Assembly (NCBI GenBank): GCA_030145015.1
Contig: JAQYWI010000065.1
Span: 1-24,764, forward strand
Length of the DNA stretch: 24,764 bases
Reading direction: 5' to 3'
From: Desulfobacterales bacterium
Lineage (GTDB): Bacteria > Desulfobacterota > Desulfobacteria > Desulfobacterales > JAHEIW01
The stretch's first letter is position 1, and every line of letters starts with the position of its first letter. The position numbers and the translations under genes are program-made. Under the pieces are notes generated by a model that did not search any database, was not told the DNA's origin, and saw only the letters and a program-made list of their open reading frames with translations. Of this stretch, positions 16,562-24,764 are shown in pieces.

Positions 16562-17345
16562 TTTAATCCCCCTTTTTTAAAACCTAAAGCTTTGATGCCT
16601 TTTAATACCTGCAATACTTGCCAAAATCTCAATTTGCGGTTTTACAGGGATTATCGCAGACATTTATATCACAAGGTTTTCAGTGCTGCCAAAAGCTGAG
16701 AGATATAGAACCAGATCTCTCAACCACCAAGCATGCATGCTGAGCCCCAAAAAGATGTCTTTAAAAGTAAAGGTTTCTTTATAAAAACAACTTTATATCG
16801 TGGACTTTGCACAATTCATGCTTATGTTGTAAGTAGCTGTTAAGTGCCACACCAACTTCGACACCTATAAAAAAGCCATCGGCAGGCTTAGAGCCGCCAA
16901 AGGTTATACATTAAAAAAGGGAGTTTGAATGTGGCACTTGACAGGTTTCTCGGGTGTGCGTGCATCCTTTCTGATGGATTTTAACGGCACCTTTGATTCC
17001 ACGCTTCTTTTAACCCCCAATAAGAACCTCCTGTGAAGAAACTACTCAAAACTCCTTACCCATGCTCCCAAATATGATGAGGATGTTCTGTCGCGAGGTG
17101 GCGACCCTTCATTTCTCTATTGGATACCAGCAAGATCATCTTGCCGCAGCTTTTAACCTTAACCAATTAGAACCGCTCACCAAGACAAAGTTAACTCTAT
17201 TTTACCTTTTACATAGGAAGATGTTTCCTTGAAAAAAATACTCAAATAGTGCCGGCGTTGCTTCTGATAGAATCAATCTGATCTGTCGGGAGCTTCAAAT
17301 GCTATTTGGTTCATATACATGATAAATTAAAATGGGGGGTATCAA
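16562..17345. other. Long AT-rich intergenic region
   Basis: About 780 nt with no supported gene on either strand. It holds the inverted-repeat element at 16837-16944. The leaders of the two divergent genes (RRM and the small membrane protein) lie at its ends. No clear promoter was found by eye. Confidence 0.5.
16837..16944. repeat. 108-nt element bounded by 15-nt inverted repeats
   Basis: CTGTTAAGTGCCACA (16837-16851) and TGTGGCACTTGACAG (16930-16944) are complementary at 14 of 15 positions. Between them, a bulged hairpin GGCaGGCT-tag-AGCCGCC is present, and a stop-bounded frame reads FDTYKKAIGRLRAAKGYT without a start codon. It could be a small non-autonomous mobile element, a structured RNA, or a gene remnant. 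I saw no target-site duplication and no second copy in the window. Confidence 0.5.
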
Positions 17346-17696
17346 ATGAAACCAGAAACTGCAGGGAAGGTTAAGTTTGGAGTTTGGGGTCTTATTGTTG
17401 GGGCAGTCATCGCAATGATCATCGGTTTTGCGTGGGGGGGGTGGACAACCTCCAAGACTACCCAAACGATGTCCGAAGAGGCGGTCTTGGCGAGTCAGGC
17501 GGCGATCTGCGTCGCCCAATTTATGAAGGAACCGAACCATAAAGAAAAACTTAAAGAATTAAAGGAATTAAGTTCCTGGACGAGATATGAATTCATTGAA
17601 AAAGGGGGCTGGGATAAAATGCCCGGGCAAGAAAAGGCTAGCTATTATGTAGCCCGAGCATGCTCCGATGGGCTTGAACTTCTATTTGAAAAATGA
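17346..17696 (+). CDS. Small single-pass membrane protein, unknown
   Basis: A 116-residue protein with one strong transmembrane segment (about 10-33, VWGLIVGAVIAMIIGFAWGG) after a short basic N-terminus, and a soluble C-terminal part of about 80 residues containing two cysteines (51 and 107) and a helical KEKLKELKEL stretch. I do not recognise a named family, although a TM helix followed by GGW(T/V)T is seen in conserved hypothetical proteins of proteobacteria. GGGGGG lies 6 nt before the ATG and an intrinsic terminator follows the stop, supporting a real single-gene transcript. Confidence 0.75.
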   Translation: MKPETAGKVKFGVWGLIVGAVIAMIIGFAWGGWTTSKTTQTMSEEAVLASQAAICVAQFMKEPNHKEKLKELKELSSWTRYEFIEKGGWDKMPGQEKASYYVARACSDGLELLFEK

Positions 17697-17713
17697 GATA
17701 AATGAAATAGCTG

Positions 17714-18043
17714 TTAAAGGTGATTCATAATTTGATTTATGTGGGTCACCTTTTTTTGTTGATGATCTTCTTTCAAAGACAAGCAGTAGGAGTTCCATAG
17801 ACTGTTATTCGTTATTTTTTTTAAAAATATTTTTGTTGATGTTTTTTTAATTAGCGCTTCAATACGGTCCTGGTGTTTTCTTGTCTCGGCTTCAGCCTCC
17901 TCGCGCTCGATAATTTTTGCTATACTTTCAGCAACAGCGTTTATTAGATTTTTTGCTTCCTTAAGAAACGGTCCCTCATCAAGCTCTGGTTTTTCTTCCA
18001 GATAACACACTTCCAGGGTGCCACTCCATTTCTTCTTGCATGA
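17714..18043 (-). pseudogene. Sensor histidine kinase linker fragment
   Basis: Read in the same frame as ftsH and starting at the codon right after the ftsH stop, the minus strand gives SCKKKWSGTLEVCYLEEKPE, then LDEGPFLKEAKNLINAVAES and IAKIIEREEAEAE. This is the typical segment found before PAS or kinase domains in deltaproteobacterial sensor kinases (GTLEVCYLEERPE...DEGPFLKEERNLINAIAERLGRIIER). No start, no kinase core and no PAS domain are present; the similarity ends near 17850 and the remaining frame to 17714 is not recognisable. An apparent 98-codon ORF from 18010 is only this remnant, not a gene. Confidence 0.75.
17716..17757 (+). terminator. Rho-independent terminator
   Basis: AAAGGTGA (17716-17723) pairs with TCACCTTT (17746-17753), with an inner CATAA/TTATG helix, and the stem runs into a run of T (to 17757). 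It starts 20 nt after the stop of the small membrane protein gene. Confidence 0.8.
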
Positions 18044-19936
18044 CTAATTCACTATTTCACGATTAGATTCGGACAACATTTTTCTCAGCTCCTCTCCCTG
18101 TACACTTTCATTCTGCGAAAGGAGATGAGCCAAATCATCCAGGACGTTCCGCCGCTCCGAGAGGATTTTTAGCACCCTCTGATGGGCTTCCTCGACGAAC
18201 CGGGCGACCTCTTCGTCTATTTGGGCGGCTTTGGCTTCACTGTAGGCTTTACCGGAAGCAAAACTTTCCGGGAGAAACATCGGCTGACGGGGGCGCTCAT
18301 AGGCCACCAGTCCCAGGCGATCGCTCATTCCATATTCTGTGACCATGGATCGGGCAATGTCGGTAGCCCGCTGCAGGTCGTTCTGGGCGCCGGTGGAGAT
18401 TTCTTCGAAAACCAGCTCCTCCGCCACCCTGCCGCCTAAAAGAACGGCCAGCCGGTCGAGCAGCTCCGAGCGCGTCATTAAATAGCGGTCCTCGGTGGGT
18501 TGCTGTTGGGTATATCCGAGAGCCGCAATCCCCCGGGGAATAATGGAGATTTTGTGCACCGGGTCGGCATGCTCAACAGACTCAGCCACAATCGCATGTC
18601 CGGACTCATGAAAGGCGATAATTTCTTTCTCCTGCAGATTCATCACCCGGTTCTTTTTCTGCAGGCCTGCAACCACTCGGTCGATCGCCTCATCGAAATC
18701 CGCCAGTCCTACCTCTTCTTTATCTTTACGGGCAGCCAGAAGGGCGGCCTCATTGATGAGGTTGGCCAGATCGGCTCCCACAAAGCCCGGAGTGCGGCCG
18801 GCGATTTTGCGGAGATCGACTTCGGGACCTAGCAACACATTCTTGGAATGAATTTTCAGGATGGCTTCGCGCCCGTTGATATCCGGACGATCGACCAGGA
18901 CCTGCCGGTCGAACCGCCCCGGGCGCAACAAAGCAGAATCCAGGATTTCCGGCCGGTTGGTGGCGGCCATGATGATGACCCCTTTATTTGTCTCGAACCC
19001 ATCCATTTCCACCAGGAGCTGGTTAAGCGTCTGCTCTCGTTCGTCATGACCGCCCATGACATTCATTCCCCGGGCTTTCCCCAATGCGTCCAATTCATCG
19101 ATAAAGATGATGCAGGGAGCCTGGCCCGCGGCCTGAGCGAAAAGATCGCGAACGCGGGCTGCACCCACGCCGACAAACATCTCCACAAACTCAGACCCGC
19201 TGATGCTGAAAAAAGGCACTTTGGCTTCCCCGGCCACAGCCCTGGCCAGAAGGGTTTTGCCGGTCCCCGGCGGGCCGACCAGCAGCACCCCTTTGGGAAT
19301 CCTGCCCCCCAGTTTCTGGAATTTGCCCGGATTACTCAAAAACTCAACTACCTCCTGGAGCTCTTCTTTGGCCTCATCGATGCCGGCTGCATCGCTGAAA
19401 GTAACCTTGGTTTCACTTTCAGCAAAAATTTTGGCTTTGCTCTTGCTAAAAGACATCACCCCCATGCCCGGCCCCATCTTTTTCATGGCATAGCGCCAGA
19501 TCAGGAAAAAAATGCCAATGGGAATAACCCAGGAAAGAAGCGTGCTCAGAAATTTGCTCTCATAGTGCCCGGAGTAATTGACCTTGTGTTCATCCAGATC
19601 CTTCACCAGGTCGGGATCATTCACCCGAATGGTAGTGAACCTCTGGACCGGCTCTCCCTTTAGCGTTCCGCTGATATTTTCAGGGCTGATAATCAATTTG
19701 CCAACGTTGCCTTCGGCGATGTAGTGTTTGAATTGGCTGTAGGGAATCGTCTCCACTTTTGCGGAAAAAAAATATTGTTGCAGGTAGGTGAATAAAAATA
19801 TGGCGATCAGGAAATACCAGATGCTGAAATGAGCCTTCGGGGGCAAGGTATTTTTCTGGCGTTCCTGGAAACCGAGAAGGGAACGTAAATTGTCCAAGAA
19901 ATTTTTCTGTGGATCTTTATTTCGATTGGATGCCAT
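18044..19936 (-). CDS. ftsH: ATP-dependent zinc metalloprotease FtsH
   Basis: A 630-residue membrane-anchored AAA+ protease that unfolds and degrades damaged membrane and some soluble proteins. Two transmembrane helices lie near 37-53 and 122-139 with a periplasmic domain between them. Walker A GPPGTGKT is at about 221-228, Walker [10 protein letters not shown] at about 286-294, the second region of homology is [20 protein letters not shown], and the zinc site HESGH is at 443-447. I chose ATG 19936 (MASNRNKD) since AGGA lies about 8 nt upstream; in-frame ATGs at 19942 and 19990 are less well placed. It is the last gene of the hflK-hflC-ftsH cluster. Its stop codon directly abuts the kinase remnant in the same frame. 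Confidence 0.97.
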   Translation of the reverse strand: MASNRNKDPQKNFLDNLRSLLGFQERQKNTLPPKAHFSIWYFLIAIFLFTYLQQYFFSAKVETIPYSQFKHYIAEGNVGKLIISPENISGTLKGEPVQRFTTIRVNDPDLVKDLDEHKVNYSGHYESKFLSTLLSWVIPIGIFFLIWRYAMKKMGPGMGVMSFSKSKAKIFAESETKVTFSDAAGIDEAKEELQEVVEFLSNPGKFQKLGGRIPKGVLLVGPPGTGKTLLARAVAGEAKVPFFSISGSEFVEMFVGVGAARVRDLFAQAAGQAPCIIFIDELDALGKARGMNVMGGHDEREQTLNQLLVEMDGFETNKGVIIMAATNRPEILDSALLRPGRFDRQVLVDRPDINGREAILKIHSKNVLLGPEVDLRKIAGRTPGFVGADLANLINEAALLAARKDKEEVGLADFDEAIDRVVAGLQKKNRVMNLQEKEIIAFHESGHAIVAESVEHADPVHKISIIPRGIAALGYTQQQPTEDRYLMTRSELLDRLAVLLGGRVAEELVFEEISTGAQNDLQRATDIARSMVTEYGMSDRLGLVAYERPRQPMFLPESFASGKAYSEAKAAQIDEEVARFVEEAHQRVLKILSERRNVLDDLAHLLSQNESVQGEELRKMLSESNREIVN

Positions 19937-20089
19937 TTTCATTTTCCTATTTTTTTCTGCGATGACGCAGCATGCCTGTCTGAAATTCAAGGCACCTCAA
20001 TTAGACTCCCGAACGACCCGCTGCCTGTAAAAACCATTTTTGAAGTTTGATTGAGCGTCCGAATATTATTCAAAGGCGTTTGATGACAA

Positions 20090-20368
20090 TCAGAAAAACT
20101 TGTTTTTTAAGTCCTGCATGGCCTTCACAATATCTTGGATCGCCTCGTGCATACCCTCAGCGCCGGAGCCTATTTCCGATGTTCCTTTCTTCTCAATCTT
20201 GCGCTGAACCTCGGATTTTATTTTTTTCAAGTTTTGAGCGTGTTTTTCAAACTGCAGGAGATGCTCTTCTTGCATGTCCTTGATGGCATCGGAATGAATC
20301 TGTTGGATGAGATCATCGGCCTCAGCCAGTAATTGCTCGATATTCAGTAACTCCAAGTTCTTTGGCAT
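20090..20368 (-). CDS. Small coiled-coil protein between hflC and ftsH
   Basis: A 92-residue, highly charged and almost wholly helical protein (MPKNLELLNIEQLLAEADDL...) with heptad-like stretches at about 10-70 and few glycines except near residue 65. There is no signal peptide, membrane segment or cysteine. AGGAAG lies 4 nt before ATG 20368, so the longer frame from 20407 is not needed. I do not recognise the family. Its place between hflC and ftsH on the same strand suggests an accessory role with the HflKC-FtsH complex, but that is inference. Confidence 0.7.
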   Translation of the reverse strand: MPKNLELLNIEQLLAEADDLIQQIHSDAIKDMQEEHLLQFEKHAQNLKKIKSEVQRKIEKKGTSEIGSGAEGMHEAIQDIVKAMQDLKNKFF

Positions 20369-20491
20369 AATGCTTCCTTTCCGATGGGTTCTTGCCCGCC
20401 ATTGCATGAAATTCTCCAGCCGGAGACTCTGGTCACAATCACCACCGTCATATTCCCCCCGGATTCGTTTTAACCCCCCAACGTTTCCTGC

Positions 20492-21490
20492 TTATGGCGC
20501 AGTCCCTCGTGCAACCGGAGCCGATAGGCTCCGCGCTTCTCCTGGAATCGCCTCCTTGATGTATTGATAGAAGTCGCTGTCCGTGGTGAGGATCATTACG
20601 GAATTCTTATTCGTTTTCTCTTTGTAGCTTTCAAGAGTACGCAAGAAGGCATAGAATTCTGCATTTTTATTGTAAGCCTTGCCGTAAATGCGCGTGGCAT
20701 CTGCGTCTGCCCGGCCCTGGATCTCCTGTACCCTGCGGTAGGCCGTGGAGCGTATCTGGCGCAGCTCTTTTTCCATCGTCCCGAGGATCTCCGCACTGCG
20801 TCCTTCTCCCTCCGAGCGGAACTGTGCGGCGATGCGTTTGCGCTCGGAGATCATGCGCTCATATACCTTCTCTCGAACGCTTTCCACGTAATCGAGGCGC
20901 TTGATACGAACATCCACCAGCTCGATGCCGTACTGAGGGATGATTTTTTGTGCTTCAGTCAGTATCGTTCGGGTAATTTCCTCCCTGCCACGGGCAATCT
21001 CTTTCTTAAGCTCTTCTTCCCGCTCCTTGGGGATATCCTTCAGCGCTTCGTCCTTGGGGACTTCCCACGATGCGCTGCGAACGAGCTCCACGAGTTCACT
21101 GCTCGACACCTGGTCGCGCACCACCGAATCGAGGATATCGTTCAAGCGCGACTGGGCTCCCTCTTCGCTGGCCACATTCTCAAGGAATTTTTTCGCGTCT
21201 GCAATCCGCCATCGCGCCGTGGTGTCCACCCAGATGAACTCACGCCCTTTGGTTGGAATCTGGTTCGGATCACCATCCCAGACGAGCAGGCGCTTTTCAA
21301 ATCGCCGGACCTCTTGCACAAAGGGCAGTTTAATGTGCAGCCCTGCCTCGGTCACCGGTTCCCCCACCGGCCGGCCAAACTGCACGACAATCGCTTGCAG
21401 GCCCTCTTCCAAAGTGTAAAGCCCGCTATAGAGAACGATAACAATAACCACCGCTATGCCGATGATCGCCGTTTTCAATGTAAACTTCAT
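20492..21490 (-). CDS. hflC: Protease modulator HflC
   Basis: A 332-residue SPFH/prohibitin-family protein with an N-terminal membrane anchor (about 8-25), the EEGLQAIVVQFGRPVGEPVTEAGLH-type SPFH start, and a long charged coiled-coil (about 150-260) typical of HflC. With HflK it builds a large periplasmic cage around FtsH and limits its access to substrates. The start overlaps the hflK stop by 4 nt (ATGA), which suggests coupled translation of the two partners. Confidence 0.96.
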   Translation of the reverse strand: MKFTLKTAIIGIAVVIVIVLYSGLYTLEEGLQAIVVQFGRPVGEPVTEAGLHIKLPFVQEVRRFEKRLLVWDGDPNQIPTKGREFIWVDTTARWRIADAKKFLENVASEEGAQSRLNDILDSVVRDQVSSSELVELVRSASWEVPKDEALKDIPKEREEELKKEIARGREEITRTILTEAQKIIPQYGIELVDVRIKRLDYVESVREKVYERMISERKRIAAQFRSEGEGRSAEILGTMEKELRQIRSTAYRRVQEIQGRADADATRIYGKAYNKNAEFYAFLRTLESYKEKTNKNSVMILTTDSDFYQYIKEAIPGEARSLSAPVARGTAP

Positions 21491-22533
21491 GGCTTCCTCC
21501 CTTCCGCTGATGGTTGTTGACTGGACTCCAGTGGGAGCCAGGGCACCATGGCCTTCTGATCCCTATCCACAATATAGAGCGCCTTCATATCCGCCAGCAA
21601 ACCCGTCATGGCCTCCAGATAAAGACGCCGGCGCGTGACCTGCGGCGCCCCCAGGTACTCGCCCAGAATGGCCATAAAACGCGTCGCCTCTCCTTCAGCC
21701 CGGTTGACGCGCTCAAGGGCGTAGCCCTCGGCCTCGCTGATACTCTGCGTGGCCACTCCGCGGGCCTTGGGAATTTCCCGGTTGGCCTGCTCCTGGGCCT
21801 TATTGATCGTCCTTTCTTTGTCCTGACGCGATTCGTTGACTTCATTGAAGGCCGGTTTCACGGTATCCGGCGGGGTCACATCCTGAAGTTCCACAGTAAC
21901 CAAACGCACGCCGGTCTCATAGGCTGTCAGGACTTTCTGAATCTCATTTTTTGCTTCACTTGCAACCGCCACCCGACCCGTTGTGAGCACATCGCTGCCG
22001 AGACGATTGCCGACCGCCCGGCGCATGATCGCCTCGGTGGTATCGCGGATCGTTTTCGGTGTGTTGCGTACCTGGAACAAGTAGCGGATCGGGTCTTCGA
22101 TGCGGTACTGAATGATCCACTGGACATCGATAACATTTAAATCTCCGGTTAGCATCAGCGACTCACCCTTAAAAGAACCGCTCGGATCGTACTGTGTCTT
22201 CTTGCCGGGCACTGTGGCCACCGTTCGGAAACCGAACTCCTCTTTAAGCACACGGGCCGTGGGTAACAGACGAACCTTTTCGACACCCAAAGGCAGTTTG
22301 AAATGCAGTCCCGGTCCGGCCGTGCGCATGACTTTTCCAAAGCGCTGCACAATACCCGTCTCTTCCGGCTGGACGGTGAACCAGGCTGTCCACAAAAAAA
22401 TCACCACCACCGCAACGGCGACGAGGATAAGGACCGGCCCGCCTTTGAATCCCTCTAACTTCAGTCGAATTTTCTCAAGAACGTCATCCAAAGACGGCGT
22501 TGATCCCCCTGGGGTTTGATTCCATTCGGGCAT
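21487..22533 (-). CDS. hflK: Protease modulator HflK
   Basis: A 348-residue SPFH-family partner of HflC. The N-terminus is cytoplasmic and has the Gly/Pro-rich PEWNQTPGGSTPS segment seen in HflK, followed by a membrane helix (33-52) and the SPFH domain (VQPEETGIVQRFGKV...GPGLHFKLP). The helical region ends with an Ala/Glu-rich stretch (EAEGYALERVNRAEGEATRF). GGAGG lies 6 nt before the ATG. It is the first large gene of the hflK-hflC-ftsH cluster. Confidence 0.96.
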   Translation of the reverse strand: MPEWNQTPGGSTPSLDDVLEKIRLKLEGFKGGPVLILVAVAVVVIFLWTAWFTVQPEETGIVQRFGKVMRTAGPGLHFKLPLGVEKVRLLPTARVLKEEFGFRTVATVPGKKTQYDPSGSFKGESLMLTGDLNVIDVQWIIQYRIEDPIRYLFQVRNTPKTIRDTTEAIMRRAVGNRLGSDVLTTGRVAVASEAKNEIQKVLTAYETGVRLVTVELQDVTPPDTVKPAFNEVNESRQDKERTINKAQEQANREIPKARGVATQSISEAEGYALERVNRAEGEATRFMAILGEYLGAPQVTRRRLYLEAMTGLLADMKALYIVDRDQKAMVPWLPLESSQQPSAEGRKP

Positions 22534-22569
22534 AGCTTACCTCCTTTGCGTCCACACAATTCGTGACGC

Positions 22570-22650
22570 TCATGAATTTCGGAAAGACCTCACACTCTGA
22601 CACCGACCCATCATTTTCGTACCCTTTGCAGAAACAAAAATATCAGGCAT
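22570..22650 (-). CDS. Possible 26-residue leader ORF before hflK
   Basis: ATG at 22650 is preceded by AGGAGG with a 6-nt spacer, the best ribosome binding site in this region. The frame reads MPDIFVSAKGTKMMGRC and ends in TGA at 22570-22572, 36 nt before the hflK start codon. It may be a leader peptide, a microprotein, or the stump of a truncated gene. No family is recognisable at this length. Confidence 0.35.
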   Translation of the reverse strand: MPDIFVSAKGTKMMGRCQSVRSFRNS

Positions 22651-22683
22651 ATTCTGCCTCCTAGAATTCTGAGTCCATCAGGT

Positions 22684-22866
22684 TTAGCTTTTTTCAATTT
22701 TGAAGAAAGCCAGGGTTTGATCTAATTTTTTTTCCATTCCATCTCTTTCAGCCTCAGTTAAATCGAAGAAAATGGATGGATCCTGGAGAAAATTATGGAC
22801 AAAAGCGGTCAACTTTTTGATATCTTTGACCCCGTTGCTTTCAAAAAATTCAAAAAATCCACTCAT
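22684..22866 (-). CDS. Small hypothetical protein (60 residues)
   Basis: Reads MSGFFEFFESNGVKDIKKL and continues as a soluble, helical, Phe-rich protein with no cysteine and no membrane segment. ATG 22866 is used because AAGGA lies 6 nt upstream; the adjacent ATG at 22869 is closer than ideal. It lies between the radical SAM gene and hflK, on the same strand as both. I do not recognise it. Confidence 0.45.
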   Translation of the reverse strand: MSGFFEFFESNGVKDIKKLTAFVHNFLQDPSIFFDLTEAERDGMEKKLDQTLAFFKIEKS

Positions 22867-22929
22867 CATAAATCCTTATCTGTTCGGGGTAAATGTCTGC
22901 AGGTTTTAAAGTGTAATTTACATCCCGGC

Positions 22930-24411
22930 TCAAAGAATGTGTATCTCGCATATCCTCCGGAAGTGATAACCGTATATGGCAAGGGTGACGGCCAGGGGAA
23001 GCAGCCTGGGTTTACGCACCAGCGTCCAGGTCACTAAATACCAGTAATGGAATCGCTCCTTGCCTAAAATCCCCAGTCGAATGCTGGAACGGAAAAACGC
23101 AAGAAATCGTTGAAGATCTATGCGGGTGTCCACTTTGGAATTGCCGAATTCTTTGAGAAATACTTTTACACGCCGGTAATAATGCTTGGGGGAATAGATA
23201 TATCCCATGATGGACCGGTAGCCGTTCATGAGCTGATCGAGCCCCATCTTGGGGTCAATGTTGGTGGTGCCATCCACATTATCGCCTGAGATCATCATAG
23301 CCAGTAAACGGTTATCCTTCTTCAGACGATCAAACAACCTGGTTCCCGGTGGTGCCTGGAGCAGCCCTACCATTGCGGTCACAATGCCGCTTTTTTGGAT
23401 AAAATCAATAAGTTGCTGGAAAATTGACGGGGGGTCGCTGTCAAAGCCGACAATAAAGCCCCCCTGAACCTGTAAACCGGCGCGTTGCAGGGTCTTTACA
23501 TCACTGATGAGGTCCCGGTTCTTGTTTTGTATTTTTTGACATTCGCTAAGGCTGTCATCATTGGGCGATTCGATACCAATGAAAACCGAATCGAAACCCG
23601 CCTTGACCATCAGGTCCAAAAGGTGGGCATCGTCGGCCAGGTTAATCGAGGCTTCTGTGAAAAATACACAGCCCTTCTTGTCTTGGCGCCAGTCGATCAG
23701 CGCCGGCAGCAGGCGCGTTTTTAAGTAGCGTTTGTTTCCGATAAAATTGTCATCAACAAAAAAGATATTACTGCGCCAACCCGCAGCATACATGCGATCC
23801 AGTTCTGCGATCACCTGTTGCGCCGACTTCAGTCGGGGCCTGTGGCCGAAGAGAACCGTCACATTACAGAAATCGCAGTTGAAGGGACACCCTCTGGAGA
23901 ACTGAATGCTCATGGACGCATATTTTTTCATTTCGATCAGATTCCAAGCGGGGGGCGGGGTGTGATGAAGATCGCAAAAACCCGATGCCCTGTAGATTTT
24001 TTTCAGATGACCGGTTTTCAGGTCCTCAAGAAAAGACGGCAGTGTGAGTTCGGCCTCGTCGAGAACAAGGTGATCCACCTCCTCAAAGGCATCCGGTTCG
24101 GCAGTAAAAAGCGGCCCCCCCGCGATGACTTTCAAGCCCGTCGCCTTGCATCGGGCAATTATTTGTTTGGCTGAGTCCCGTTGAACGGCCATCCCACCGA
24201 TGAAGGCGAAGTCTGCCCATGCGAGATCTTCATCGCTGAGACAGTCCACATTAACATCCACCAGACGCCGCTGAAATTCATCCGGCAACATAGCCGCAAC
24301 GGTGAGCAAACCAAGCGGCGGGTATGCGGCTTTCTTGCGGATGAGTTTTAAAGCGTATGTGAAAGACCAAAACGTGTCCGGAAACTTTGGGTAAATGAGA
24401 AGAACGTTCAT
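22930..24411 (-). CDS. B12-binding domain radical SAM protein (DUF4070 type)
   Basis: A 493-residue enzyme with an N-terminal cobalamin-binding-like domain (1-150, including YPPLGLLTVAAMLP, IGGMAVQ and VIAGGPLFT) and a radical SAM core with the cluster motif CPFNCDFC at C175, C179 and C182, which follows FSRG. The C-terminal region resembles the DUF4070 extension. Such proteins cleave SAM reductively and often methylate or rearrange unreactive carbons; the hopanoid enzymes HpnP and HpnR share this layout, but a specific substrate cannot be read here. The N-domain lacks the canonical DxHxxG motif, as is usual in this branch, so cobalamin would bind base-off. AAGGA lies 9 nt before the ATG. Confidence 0.88.
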   Translation of the reverse strand: MNVLLIYPKFPDTFWSFTYALKLIRKKAAYPPLGLLTVAAMLPDEFQRRLVDVNVDCLSDEDLAWADFAFIGGMAVQRDSAKQIIARCKATGLKVIAGGPLFTAEPDAFEEVDHLVLDEAELTLPSFLEDLKTGHLKKIYRASGFCDLHHTPPPAWNLIEMKKYASMSIQFSRGCPFNCDFCNVTVLFGHRPRLKSAQQVIAELDRMYAAGWRSNIFFVDDNFIGNKRYLKTRLLPALIDWRQDKKGCVFFTEASINLADDAHLLDLMVKAGFDSVFIGIESPNDDSLSECQKIQNKNRDLISDVKTLQRAGLQVQGGFIVGFDSDPPSIFQQLIDFIQKSGIVTAMVGLLQAPPGTRLFDRLKKDNRLLAMMISGDNVDGTTNIDPKMGLDQLMNGYRSIMGYIYSPKHYYRRVKVFLKEFGNSKVDTRIDLQRFLAFFRSSIRLGILGKERFHYWYLVTWTLVRKPRLLPLAVTLAIYGYHFRRICEIHIL

Positions 24412-24549
24412 ATCGTAGATTCCTTATTCGTCTTCTATTAAGAAATGTTTAGGGATATGGGTGCAAATTTATGGCGATGACTGCACGGGTTGCGTGAATT
24501 TCGCTGGCCAAGATAGTACCTTAAGCTATTTTGGTTCGTTCTTTTATTT

Positions 24550-24764
24550 TCAATGATGCAACAATCCTTGGACCGTTACATCCATCTCTGTTAAGGTAAA
24601 GGGCTTAAAAAGAGCCTTAGCCACAGCAGTGCCTTTTATTTTGGATAAAATGACCGCTTTATCATCACCTGTCATAAGCACAACCTGTGTGGAGGGAGAT
24701 TTTTCTTTGACGGAATCAGCCAGGTGGATACCGTCCATACCAGACATGTTAAAGTCAGTCATGA
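24550..24764 (-). CDS. Response regulator receiver domain, partial
   Basis: The 3' part of a receiver domain, cut by the window end. TDFNMSGMDG holds the phosphoacceptor Asp in the beta3 strand (usually 50-55 residues into the domain), VVLMTGDD is beta4 with the conserved Thr, and FKPF carries the conserved Lys at beta5. The true start, with the first two beta strands, lies beyond 24764, so the ATG at 24762 is not the start. The frame ends shortly after the receiver fold (LLHH), so there is no C-terminal output domain: it is a CheY-like stand-alone receiver or the last domain of a longer kinase. Confidence 0.85.
   Translation of the reverse strand, partial: MTDFNMSGMDGIHLADSVKEKSPSTQVVLMTGDDKAVILSKIKGTAVAKALFKPFTLTEMDVTVQGLLHH

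Noticed and set aside
17714..18010. 98-codon frame taken as a real small gene
   Set aside because: Its N-terminal half continues upstream of the ATG without a start and matches the inside of sensor kinases; it is a fragment.
18848..19663. 271-codon open frame on the plus strand
   Set aside because: Antisense to the AAA+ domain of ftsH with no family features.
20564..21520. 318-codon open frame on the plus strand
   Set aside because: Antisense shadow of hflC; the low density of stops reflects hflC codon usage.

Overview
The window looks like a chromosomal piece of an anaerobic, probably sulfate-reducing bacterium of the Desulfobacterota (Desulfobacterales-like). The main reasons are a six-gene operon joining heterodisulfide-reductase-type electron bifurcation to methylenetetrahydrofolate reductase, a selenocysteine (in-frame UGA) codon in its mvhD gene, and short AT-rich intergenic repeats of a kind common in that group. 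The lineage call is inferred from gene content, not from a search.

Layout. 1-1.4 kb: tandem GTCCCC-type repeats, then a self-inhibited Fic AMP-transferase gene with matching inverted repeats on both sides. 1.4-8.2 kb, minus strand: hdrC-hdrB-hdrA-mvhD-metV-metF, with a candidate promoter (8258-8286) and a clear terminator (1413-1447). This is the gene set of the Moorella-type MetVF-HdrABC-MvhD complex. MvhD is annotatable only if UGA 3488-3490 is read as selenocysteine; otherwise its N-terminal 27 residues are lost. HdrA is a double-length protein with two FAD modules. 8.4-9.6 kb: a ferritin-like diiron protein (+) convergent with a type II haloacid dehalogenase (-).

9.6-18 kb: housekeeping genes scattered through decayed DNA. 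groES-groEL (+), a lone PTS Enzyme I (-), a Yip1-family membrane protein (-), a small unknown protein (-), an RRM RNA-binding protein (-) and a small one-TM protein (+) are separated by gene remnants that I could identify by translating through stops. These are the C-terminus of an OmpP1/FadL porin (10036-10287), an internally deleted fatty acid desaturase (12643-12804) and a sensor-kinase linker fragment abutting ftsH (about 17850-18043). A 31-nt repeat occurs twice (9996 and 16214), and a 108-nt inverted-repeat element lies at 16837-16944.

18-22.9 kb, minus strand: hflK-hflC-(small coiled-coil gene)-ftsH, a membrane protein quality-control cluster, preceded by two very small ORFs. 22.9-24.8 kb: a B12-binding radical SAM protein and the 3' end of a response-regulator receiver gene that runs off the window.

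Functionally, HdrABC-MvhD can pass electrons to or from the MetVF flavoprotein in the methyl branch of the Wood-Ljungdahl pathway, which fits complete oxidation of acetate-level substrates or autotrophy. The FtsH/HflKC and GroESL clusters are protein homeostasis. The remaining genes have no visible functional link to these.
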